Below are positions 13,952 to 20,892 of a DNA stretch of 20,892 bases, piece after piece (the stretch's first letter is position 1; every line of letters starts with the position of its first letter). The notes beneath the pieces are model-generated. The model was not told the origin of the DNA. It made no database searches and saw nothing but the letters and a program-made list of their open reading frames with translations. The DNA is from Candidatus Poseidoniaceae archaeon. GTDB lineage: Archaea; Thermoplasmatota; Poseidoniia; Poseidoniales; Poseidoniaceae. Location of the stretch: assembly GCA_030741455.1 (NCBI GenBank), contig JASLVI010000014.1, positions 1-20,892 of the forward strand, read 5' to 3'. A program made the translations under genes and the position numbers.

Positions 13952-14911
13952 TTACACTGAATCAGTAGCCTCAACCAAAGCTCTCGCAATCGGAACTTCG
14001 CCCATCGAATGACCTGCATCTGGAATCATGTGGAGCACAGATTTGGGAAGTTGCTTATGCAATTCCCATGCGCTCTTTGGTGGACAGACCATGTCATAAC
14101 GGCCCTGAACAATGATTGCTGGGATGTCCTCTATTGCCTCTGTGTTATTGAGAATGTAGGAATCTTCAACGAAGATACCATTGATGAAATAATGACATTC
14201 AATTCGGGCGAAAGCTACGGCGAAATCAAGATCTTCTGCCTTGTCAAGGTATTCTGGGTCAGGGAAAAGTCGACTTGTTGCCATCTCCCAACGCGTCCAT
14301 TCCTTCGCTGCTGCACGTCGGACTTCGACATCTTCACTGGTCAGGCGCTTGTAATAGGCAGGAATGAGAGCCGATTGCTCATCCATTGGAATATGTTGCT
14401 GATATGGTTCGAAGGCATCTGGGAAGACATGGCTCGCTCCATCTTGATAGAACCAGTGCAATTCAGAAGTTCTGCACATGAAGATACCTCGAAGAATAAA
14501 CGAACGGACTCGTTCTGGATAAGAGATTCCGTAAATGAGGGAGAGCGTCGACCCCCAAGAGCCTCCAAAAACGTGCCATGTATCGATGCCAAAGTGCTCT
14601 CGTAGAGCCTCAATATCGGAAACCAAATGCATGGTTGTATTCTCTTCAAGATCAGCATATGGCGTTGATTTTCCACAACCTCGTTGGTCGAACTGGATAA
14701 TGTTCCACTTTTGTGGATCGAAATACTGCCGATAGGACGGTTGGCTTCCACCGCCAGGGCCACCATGAATGACAATAACAGGAATACCATCAGGATTGCC
14801 TGCACATTCCCAAGCGATTGTATGACGCTCTGATACTGCAAGCATACCGGTTGAGTATGGCTCAATCTTTGGATAGAGAACATCGTCAATCGATTGTGAA
14901 CGTAGGCTCAT
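13952..14911 (-). CDS. pip: Proline iminopeptidase (alpha/beta hydrolase, S33 family)
   Basis: This 319-residue enzyme would release N-terminal proline from peptides in the cytoplasm. It shows the family start LYPKIEPYSTGMLAVS, the oxyanion segment HGGPGGG, FDQRGCGKS, the nucleophile elbow GGSWGS, the acid residue in VQGRYDMVCP and the catalytic histidine in DAGHSMGE. ATG 14911 (MSLRSQ) is chosen because it gives the usual family length of about 315-320 residues. The frame continues upstream to 15067, but that 52-residue extension has no family character and lies over the divergent methyltransferase gene. A second ATG at 14929 is possible. Neither start has a strong ribosome site. The gene ends 64 bases before the RCC1-repeat gene on the same strand. 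Confidence 0.9.
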   Translation of the reverse strand: MSLRSQSIDDVLYPKIEPYSTGMLAVSERHTIAWECAGNPDGIPVIVIHGGPGGGSQPSYRQYFDPQKWNIIQFDQRGCGKSTPYADLEENTTMHLVSDIEALREHFGIDTWHVFGGSWGSTLSLIYGISYPERVRSFILRGIFMCRTSELHWFYQDGASHVFPDAFEPYQQHIPMDEQSALIPAYYKRLTSEDVEVRRAAAKEWTRWEMATSRLFPDPEYLDKAEDLDFAVAFARIECHYFINGIFVEDSYILNNTEAIEDIPAIIVQGRYDMVCPPKSAWELHKQLPKSVLHMIPDAGHSMGEVPIARALVEATDSV

Positions 14912-14948
14912 ACACCAACCGATGTGCATGAGGATGATGTTGCTTTCG

Positions 14949-15608
14949 ATGCCTTTTTTCGACGAATGCCTTCGTCGGTACATGAAGCAGGCAACAGACG
15001 TCTTCAACGACTGGGCGCATCGAGGCAAAGACGAGGGAATGGAACGTGGACATAGCCCTGCTGTCAATGAAATGTTGGAGGTTGCTTTCCAAAGAACAAA
15101 TCAAGAAAATGAACCATTTTCATTCGCCGATTTGGGATGTGGAAATGGTTGGGTTGTTCGGATGGTTGGTGGACTTGAGAACTGCATACAAGCCGATGGT
15201 TATGATGGCGCCCCCCACATGATTGAGAAGGCAAAAAACACTGATTCGAAGCATGGCTATCATCTTGCACTGTTTCCTGATATGCAGCCACCTCAACAAT
15301 ACAACCTCATTCATTCAATGGAATTCATGTATTATCTCCATGAACCTCAACAGATGCTGCAATCAATTCACGATGATTGGTTGGCTGAGGGCGGTTGGGC
15401 AGTGATTGGAATCGATCATTATGCAGAACATGAAGAAAGCCTTGGTTGGCCAGAAGCTCTTGATGTTCACATGTCAACATTCTCAGAGCAGGAATGGATT
15501 ACGATGTGGAATGACGTTGGATTCACTGAAATTTATGCGTGGAGAGCAAACCAGTCTGAAGGAAAACCAGGAACACTCGCCATTATTGGGAAGAAAGGTC
15601 AGAATTGA
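14949..15608 (+). CDS. Class I SAM-dependent methyltransferase
   Basis: This is a Rossmann-fold methyltransferase with motif I FADLGCGNGWVVRMV, an acidic end of strand 2 in ADGYDGAPHMIEKAK, motif III-like IHSMEFMYYL and WAVIGIDHY, and a C-terminal strand GTLAIIGKKG. The N-terminal helix VFNDWAHRGKDEGMERGHS is typical of small stand-alone methyltransferases, but the substrate cannot be told. The start is uncertain. ATG 14922, 14949 and 14982 are all in frame and none has a clear ribosome site; 14949 is a compromise, and the first clearly conserved residues come after 14982. The gene diverges from the iminopeptidase, and its 3' end overlaps the convergent helicase gene by 26 bases. Confidence 0.82.
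   Translation: MPFFDECLRRYMKQATDVFNDWAHRGKDEGMERGHSPAVNEMLEVAFQRTNQENEPFSFADLGCGNGWVVRMVGGLENCIQADGYDGAPHMIEKAKNTDSKHGYHLALFPDMQPPQQYNLIHSMEFMYYLHEPQQMLQSIHDDWLAEGGWAVIGIDHYAEHEESLGWPEALDVHMSTFSEQEWITMWNDVGFTEIYAWRANQSEGKPGTLAIIGKKGQN
14960..14977. other. Short inverted repeat near the methyltransferase start
   Basis: CGACGAA, TGCC, TTCGTCG form a perfect 7-base stem with a 4-base loop, after TTTTTT on the plus strand. If translation begins at ATG 14982 the hairpin lies four bases before the start codon; if at 14949 it is inside the gene. A regulatory role is only possible. Confidence 0.3.
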
Positions 15609-18600
15609 TTCCCAATTCAAGACCCTGTGGAGCACACATTCTTACATCGCCATTGAAGAATGGACACTTTTTGCAGGTGTCAATCGCTTCTATTGGTAAG
15701 CGCTTAGGTTCGGCAACACCATTTGGATCTGCGGTAAGGTTTGCCATCCAATGAAGAAGTTTCAACAATTCCTCTTCACCTTCTTTGCACATCTTATCGG
15801 GCATTTCTACAAGACGTCCCGTGCTGGCGATCAACAGAGCGGGTGGCCGGATTTCTCTCCGCTTTTCTTTGGGTTTTCGTTCTTCTTGCTCGCGTAAAAC
15901 CAACGAGTAAAGCATCAATTGCAGACGGTGGTTTCGCAACATCTGGACTTCCGCTTGGTTTTGTGGTTCGAAAGAAAGTGGTTCATCTAATGTCTCATAC
16001 AGCGGATGATGTTCGAGTTCTTCCACTCTCGCGCCGGATGTTTTCAAATCGATTACTTGCAACCAAGCTTGTTCACTTTTACATCCTGCAACGACGAGGT
16101 CTGCTTGACCTTCAAAGAGGATATTGACTCTATCGATCGCCGTGATAAAAGATTGGTCCAGGTCTGTAAGTGACGTTCTCAAACAGCCTTTGAGATCTAC
16201 TTGATGGTTGAATGAGAACGACAACTCTGTTCGCAACCCTTCAATTTCATGACCATAAATCTCTTCACCTTCAGCCATTTTTCCTAAGGCACCATGCGTA
16301 AGTCGCTTTGCTAAGTCGATGATGCGTTGCCGGGTCTGCTTCTGTTCATCGCTAGATAATCGATGCCACTCGGGATGTGATTGTGTTGCATCATCGATTT
16401 CCTTGTCCGAGAGGAGGTGGTTTTGTTGGGCGTTCAACCAAACTTGTCCTAAGTCAAAGCCTGTTGTCTTCAACTCTGCAGGATTTGCAATTCCAATTTC
16501 AACGAGCCTGTGGAACATCGAACCGAATGCAGTTGCTGATGGCCAGCCGACGGCATTTGATACCACATCCTCTCCATCGGAACGATCTTTGAGATCTTCT
16601 TCAACTGACTCCAGATTCAAATCTTGATGGATCTTGAAAGGCTCACTTTGCCATCCTCTTACGTGTGACAACCAATAACGACGGCGGCATGAATGTGCGG
16701 TATCCAAACCATGAGCGGTCATTTTTAACGTCGGTATTTGATGGACAACGGCTTGTTCAATATCATCGGTATCTGCCGATTCCTCAACAAGTTCTTCCAT
16801 GTTTAGCCAATTTGATAGGACGGATGTTGGCGATTGTTCACCAAAACAATCGGGATGATGGTACATGCGTAGGCTCTGAAGCGAATCGTGCATAAATCCG
16901 CTCGAATTGAACATTGAATAGGGATCAAACTTCAATTCCTGCTCGCCATATTCTTCTAAACGTTCGCCTTGGACGTCATCGGCCAAACTCCATGGTTGTT
17001 CACCTCCTGATGCGAGCCCCATGTATCGGAACCCGTCAAGCATCAAATCGCCCATGTTGTTCCCTTTTGCATTCACCTTCATCTCGACCATAGAATCATC
17101 AGTCATTGAGCAAGGGGAATTTGAAGAGCCAACGAAGATGAGCCGATCTTTCACCCTCGTGAGTGCAACATAGAATTGTCGACGTAGTTCTGCTTGGTTT
17201 TGTGCCTTGTTCATTTGTTCGGCTAACATCCACAAGGCATCCTCCGGCTTATCTCTCGATTTCCATGGTTGGATTCGCCCAGCAATTACATCAGGGGTAA
17301 TCAGGACATTGTTTTGAGCTTCAATACTCGAACTGCGACGGCCTGCTTCAAACAATCCAGTCACAATAACAACGGGAGCCTGTAATCCCTTTGCACCATG
17401 AATTGTCATGATTTGAATCGCTCCACTTGTTGGCAAGGAACGAGCTTGCGGACCTTTGTTGCCAAGTGTTCCAAACGCTTTCATCTGTTCAAGGATAGAG
17501 GCTGGTTCGTGTCCCGATTCCGCCCCCAATTTATGCAACATTGCGCACCACATTTCAGCAACTTGGCGTTCGGATTCATCTGGGAATGCGATGAGGAGAT
17601 CGCTGTAATCTAGGACTGCATCGTATACTTCGTACATGGCACCAGATTGCACCAAACGGGCACATGCTTTCGTGAGTGGACCTTGGGGCTTCTCATCAAA
17701 AAATTCTGCAAAGAAGTTCCAATAATTGTCCACAGCATCCGTTTGGAAGATCTCCTCAATCTCGACGGAGGAGGCCCCAACAATTGAAGAGCGTAGAAGG
17801 GAATGGGCTGCATGTCTTGACCCAGGTCTTGCAAGGAGTTCCAATGCGGCCATCAGTGGTTGAACAACAGGTTGCTTGAGCAACTCGCCTTGCTTATCGG
17901 CCATAACTGGCAATCCACGAGATTGGAGTCGTGCTATCAAGTCGGGTATATGCTTCCTCGAGTGTACAAGAATCATAACGTCTTCAGGCAAAATTGGCTC
18001 TTCTGGTTCTACTTCAACAAAATCTCCCGCTTCTGTTGACCAAATCCGAGTCGGCGAACCTCGAACCAAAGCATCCAAACGAGAAGCGATTAACTCATGT
18101 TCCAAATGGCGGAGGTTTGCGTTTCCTGCATCGAACAAATTGTAACCTTCAGTGAGTTCGAGCGGTAGTTCACCTGTATCATTTTGTGTTGGGAGAAGCC
18201 ACTCAATTGCTCCGGTTCGCCCAGTTTCTCGGCCAGATTCAAGTGGCTGAGCAGTTGCATGGAAATCGCCTGGGAACTGATGATGTCGATGATCAAAGGT
18301 ATCATCAAACATATTGTTGAGAGTTTGAAGCAAGCCGGGGGCTGTTCTGAAGTTGGTTCTCAGTTGAATATGGCCTTCGGCTCGTTCGGAGATGGTTTCG
18401 TCGTCAAGAGCAAGCCCCGAATCATCAATTCCAAAGGAAACGTATTCGTACGGAGCTGATTTCTCATCTCGAGAATAGTCTGCTGCGGAGATAAACGAAC
18501 CTGATTCTCCACCTGCGCCAATAGGACGAGGGTCTCGACCATGGCCTTCTTGCGTAAATAGCTCCATTCGTTTCTCGTTTGCCTCAATTTGGTTAGCCAC

Positions 18601-20556
18601 GCGAATGGATGCAACCATTCGACGCATGACTGTGACCTCAGCCTGACGGAATCGGTAGATACTTTGCTTCATATCGCCAACGATGCAGATGGTTGGATCC
18701 CACGGACCTGCTGGGGCGGGGTGCTCATCAGAAATACCTTCTCTGCGCCCCCAAAGTCGTGAAAGGAGGCGAGCGTGTTCTGGATTTGTGTCCTGATATT
18801 CATCGATAATGAATGCTCGATAACGAGCACGAATTTGCTTCAAAAGCGCAAATCTTCGCTGTAAATCAACATATTTTTCCTCATCACTTTGCATGATGGT
18901 TAACGCTCTTCGAATGTGGTCGTCGGACCATGGCTCATCGCCGATATCATCCAATGCTTGTACTGCCTCTGGAGGATACCAATGACGAACAATTGCTGGA
19001 CAACGCACAAGGAGTAAGTCGCCAACCATCACTTGAACATCATCAAAATCATGCGCTTCTTCTTGTGCCTTCAAGTGTCGAAGCAGATCCTGACATCCAG
19101 AATGAACTGTATAGAGATCGTTCAGAACTTCAACCTGGAGTTGATTGGAAACTCTCTGCATACCAGTTGGCGGTTCAGGACCCAACGCAAGACCAAGTGG
19201 ATGGCGGTCGTATTTTTCATTGGCATCTCGATGGAGAAATGGTCGCGTTGGATTGAGACAATAGGCAACTTTGGCAAGCATAAGAACGAGGCGCCCATCG
19301 GTTGGATCGTGGATTCGATTTTGCAAGCGAATTGCAGCATCCGAAGCATCTTTCATGAGTTTTGCCTTGGTGTTTTCCTCAGCTTTACGTGTGAAAACTG
19401 ATGACCAAGTCTTCAAGCCTGAAGGCCAGTTTGCTAAGGTATTCGCTCGAGGAAAGTGACCTCCTTTGAGAATGACCGGTGCAGCCTCCTTCAACTGTGC
19501 ATGTGATGCTGCTGCTGCAACGACCTGATACAGCCATTGGAGTTGTTCCATCGGTGCTGTTGGTAATGTTTCTCGAGCCAAATGCGCTAATTGGTTGAAA
19601 CGAGTTTTCGTCGTTGCCACTTGGGCAGGCGCAACAATGATTGCATGATGTTCAAGGAAAGCCTCAACCCATTCGTTGAGGATTGAATGCACATCTTGAA
19701 CGACTGGATCGATAAGGTGTTGACACTCTTGTAAAATCATATCTTCAATGAGACGGGCATCTGGAACGCTGTCGCCATCCCATGGCAACCCTGCTCGAAT
19801 CGAACGTGAGCGAAGTCGTCGCTTTGATTCCTCGACAAAAAGAGATGATTCAAGCAAACCTTCCAAAACGGTTTGTGCGCTTGCCTGACCTCCAAGTCGG
19901 ATGGCAAGACGATTGCGAGCAGCGATGAAAGCATCTGCAGACTGAAGCATTCCTGCTTCGATTGCATCGCGAGCATTTCGTATACGCCATGCAGCATTCA
20001 GTGCTTGACTTCTCAGAAGGGGCGCCTTTTCCTCAGGCAATTGATCTCGACTGACGTGGATTGCTACCAGATCGATATGGGGTGAAAGAATCTCGGAAAG
20101 GAATGCATCGATGGTCGATATTGGCGATGATTCGAGCAAGGACATCAGCATCGATACATCGCCCTGATGGCGCAGACGTTGGTCATGCATCCCCATCCGA
20201 TCGTCGTCTTTTACTGGATGTGCGCGAAGGGATTGAATCAGTTGTCGAATCCTTGATCGCAATTCCGATGCAGCCTTTCGGGTGAAGGTTATCGCTACGA
20301 TTTCTTGCGGCAAAAGCCCTTTCCATTCATTCAACGGCGTACGATCTTTCTTTGCTGCAAGTACGTGCCCTGCACCATACTGTTCCAAGCGAAGAGGCGG
20401 GGGCAAGACGTGGGTTGCTCGTTGTTCCGCAGAGAGAAGGTGTTGCACATATCGTTCAGCCATAACGGTTGTTTTCCCCGTACCAGCACCGGCATCCAAC
20501 GCAATATGTTGATCCAGGTTTAGCCCAAGACGTTGGCTTCTGTTGAATGAAATCAC
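15583..20556 (-). CDS. addA: AddA/RecB-like helicase-nuclease (UvrD superfamily 1A helicase plus RecB-type nuclease)
   Basis: This 1657-residue protein begins with a Q motif (Gln8) and Walker A GAGTGKTT (Lys28). It continues with ITFTRKAASELRSRI, the Walker B box DEYQDTN (Asp585), GDMKQSIYRFRQAE (about 626-639), LRTNFRTAPG, MTIHGAKGLQAPVV (about 1049) and QFYVALTRVKDRL (about 1122). This is a complete superfamily 1A helicase set. The C-terminus has a RecB-type nuclease: FGSMFHRLVEIG, then ADLVVAG...VIDLKTSG (about 1500) and LQLMLYSL. A cysteine in SCRRRYW (about 1288) and CKKCPFFNGDVRMC near the end could hold a 4Fe-4S cluster as in AddB-type nucleases. It would unwind and trim double-strand DNA ends for recombination. 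GTG 20556 has GGAGGTG seven bases upstream and overlaps the stop of the AddB-like gene (GTGA). Confidence 0.88.
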   Translation of the reverse strand: MISFNRSQRLGLNLDQHIALDAGAGTGKTTVMAERYVQHLLSAEQRATHVLPPPLRLEQYGAGHVLAAKKDRTPLNEWKGLLPQEIVAITFTRKAASELRSRIRQLIQSLRAHPVKDDDRMGMHDQRLRHQGDVSMLMSLLESSPISTIDAFLSEILSPHIDLVAIHVSRDQLPEEKAPLLRSQALNAAWRIRNARDAIEAGMLQSADAFIAARNRLAIRLGGQASAQTVLEGLLESSLFVEESKRRLRSRSIRAGLPWDGDSVPDARLIEDMILQECQHLIDPVVQDVHSILNEWVEAFLEHHAIIVAPAQVATTKTRFNQLAHLARETLPTAPMEQLQWLYQVVAAAASHAQLKEAAPVILKGGHFPRANTLANWPSGLKTWSSVFTRKAEENTKAKLMKDASDAAIRLQNRIHDPTDGRLVLMLAKVAYCLNPTRPFLHRDANEKYDRHPLGLALGPEPPTGMQRVSNQLQVEVLNDLYTVHSGCQDLLRHLKAQEEAHDFDDVQVMVGDLLLVRCPAIVRHWYPPEAVQALDDIGDEPWSDDHIRRALTIMQSDEEKYVDLQRRFALLKQIRARYRAFIIDEYQDTNPEHARLLSRLWGRREGISDEHPAPAGPWDPTICIVGDMKQSIYRFRQAEVTVMRRMVASIRVANQIEANEKRMELFTQEGHGRDPRPIGAGGESGSFISAADYSRDEKSAPYEYVSFGIDDSGLALDDETISERAEGHIQLRTNFRTAPGLLQTLNNMFDDTFDHRHHQFPGDFHATAQPLESGRETGRTGAIEWLLPTQNDTGELPLELTEGYNLFDAGNANLRHLEHELIASRLDALVRGSPTRIWSTEAGDFVEVEPEEPILPEDVMILVHSRKHIPDLIARLQSRGLPVMADKQGELLKQPVVQPLMAALELLARPGSRHAAHSLLRSSIVGASSVEIEEIFQTDAVDNYWNFFAEFFDEKPQGPLTKACARLVQSGAMYEVYDAVLDYSDLLIAFPDESERQVAEMWCAMLHKLGAESGHEPASILEQMKAFGTLGNKGPQARSLPTSGAIQIMTIHGAKGLQAPVVIVTGLFEAGRRSSSIEAQNNVLITPDVIAGRIQPWKSRDKPEDALWMLAEQMNKAQNQAELRRQFYVALTRVKDRLIFVGSSNSPCSMTDDSMVEMKVNAKGNNMGDLMLDGFRYMGLASGGEQPWSLADDVQGERLEEYGEQELKFDPYSMFNSSGFMHDSLQSLRMYHHPDCFGEQSPTSVLSNWLNMEELVEESADTDDIEQAVVHQIPTLKMTAHGLDTAHSCRRRYWLSHVRGWQSEPFKIHQDLNLESVEEDLKDRSDGEDVVSNAVGWPSATAFGSMFHRLVEIGIANPAELKTTGFDLGQVWLNAQQNHLLSDKEIDDATQSHPEWHRLSSDEQKQTRQRIIDLAKRLTHGALGKMAEGEEIYGHEIEGLRTELSFSFNHQVDLKGCLRTSLTDLDQSFITAIDRVNILFEGQADLVVAGCKSEQAWLQVIDLKTSGARVEELEHHPLYETLDEPLSFEPQNQAEVQMLRNHRLQLMLYSLVLREQEERKPKEKRREIRPPALLIASTGRLVEMPDKMCKEGEEELLKLLHWMANLTADPNGVAEPKRLPIEAIDTCKKCPFFNGDVRMCAPQGLELGINSDLSSQ

Positions 20557-20892
20557 TTCGTTTCACCTCCAATCGAAGCCGAAGAGCACGCACTTGCAAG
20601 TGAACAATACTTGCAATGGTCTCCTGGTGTAGGATGATTCCAACCAAGTTCACTCGCATTTTGTGCACGGATTGCTGTCGTAACCCTCGAGTTCATCCAT
20701 GCCCGGAAACCGTTACTCTGAGGCGTCGTTCCTTCATTCGGAATACGGAAATGGTTTTCAGAGTAAAACGTCCGAGTTCCGATGATACGGTCTGCTTCAA
20801 GGAAAGCAAAACTCGAATCGAGTTCAACCAGATGTTCTGTATCATCACCAACTTCAGAAATACCAACGCCAATGACCCGATCACCTGGATGT
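20553..20892 (-). CDS. AddB-like or RecB-family nuclease subunit, C-terminal end (5' partial)
   Basis: A minus-strand frame is open from the right edge to TGA 20555-20553 and gives the last 112 residues of a protein; no start lies in the window. The visible part includes GVGISEVGDDTEHLVELDS, a SNGFRAWMNSRVTTAIRA helix and the closing segment HCKYCSLASAC. Its CxxCx5C spacing matches the C-terminal cysteines of the 4Fe-4S cluster in AddB and related PD-(D/E)XK nucleases. The gene overlaps the AddA-like start by four bases, so the two are one translational unit. This supports a two-subunit helicase-nuclease of the AddAB type. A single-domain RecB-family nuclease (Cas4-like) is possible, since the helicase-like part is not visible here. 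Confidence 0.7.
   Translation of the reverse strand, partial: HPGDRVIGVGISEVGDDTEHLVELDSSFAFLEADRIIGTRTFYSENHFRIPNEGTTPQSNGFRAWMNSRVTTAIRAQNASELGWNHPTPGDHCKYCSLASACSSASIGGETK
20564..20570 (-). promoter_or_regulatory. Ribosome site selecting the GTG start of the helicase-nuclease
   Basis: GGAGGTG on the minus strand lies seven bases before GTG 20556, inside the last codons of the upstream gene. With the four-base GTGA stop/start overlap it indicates coupled translation of the two subunits. Confidence 0.7.

Noticed and set aside
14009..14605. 198-residue plus-strand open frame
   Set aside because: It is antisense to the iminopeptidase core, which has a complete catalytic set; no domain character.
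14912..15067. N-terminal extension of the iminopeptidase frame
   Set aside because: It adds residues without family similarity, exceeds the usual length and covers the divergent methyltransferase gene.

Overview
The window looks like archaeal chromosomal DNA, most likely a marine Thermoplasmatota relative (Marine Group II/III, Candidatus Poseidoniales type). The reasons are a likely RaSEA-type archaeosine radical SAM enzyme, an archaeal-style YchF/Obg GTPase with a Cys-rich insert, a short archaetidyl/phosphatidylserine decarboxylase, large secreted proteins with one C-terminal membrane anchor, dense gene packing, strong GGAGGTG-type ribosome sites and frequent GTG/TTG starts. This assignment is inferred from gene content, not from a marker gene. 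I see no rRNA, tRNA, CRISPR array or insertion sequence, and no gene-free stretch over 300 bases; the longest gap is about 100 bases (8963-9062).

Layout. Positions 1-5423 read on the plus strand: the C-terminal part of a fibronectin-III-like surface protein with a membrane anchor; a class IV aminotransferase-fold protein (PabC-like) coupled to a fused PabB-PabA aminodeoxychorismate synthase; and a small zinc-ribbon membrane protein. Positions 5426-15067 read on the minus strand. In transcription order these are a proline iminopeptidase; a secreted seven-repeat RCC1 protein with its own likely TATA box; an operon of an acidic coiled-coil protein, a phosphatidylserine decarboxylase and the RaSEA-type enzyme; then a second operon of a small two-helix membrane protein, a large polytopic membrane protein with C-terminal EF-hands, and the YchF-family GTPase. 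A methyltransferase (about 14949-15608, plus) diverges from the iminopeptidase. It converges with, and overlaps by 26 bases, a 1657-residue AddA/RecB-like helicase-nuclease (minus). That protein is translationally coupled to a partial upstream AddB-like nuclease that runs off the right edge.

How the genes relate. The pab pair would make 4-aminobenzoate from chorismate for a folate-type cofactor. The AddB/AddA pair would process double-strand DNA ends. The most unusual locus is the minus-strand set 8962-5426. Its large membrane protein follows the layout of a heme-copper oxidase subunit I (CcoN/NorB type) but has only four histidines in total. None sits where the heme or copper ligands should be, and two canonical EF-hands are fused at its C-terminus. 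It looks like an oxidase fold that has lost redox chemistry and gained calcium binding.
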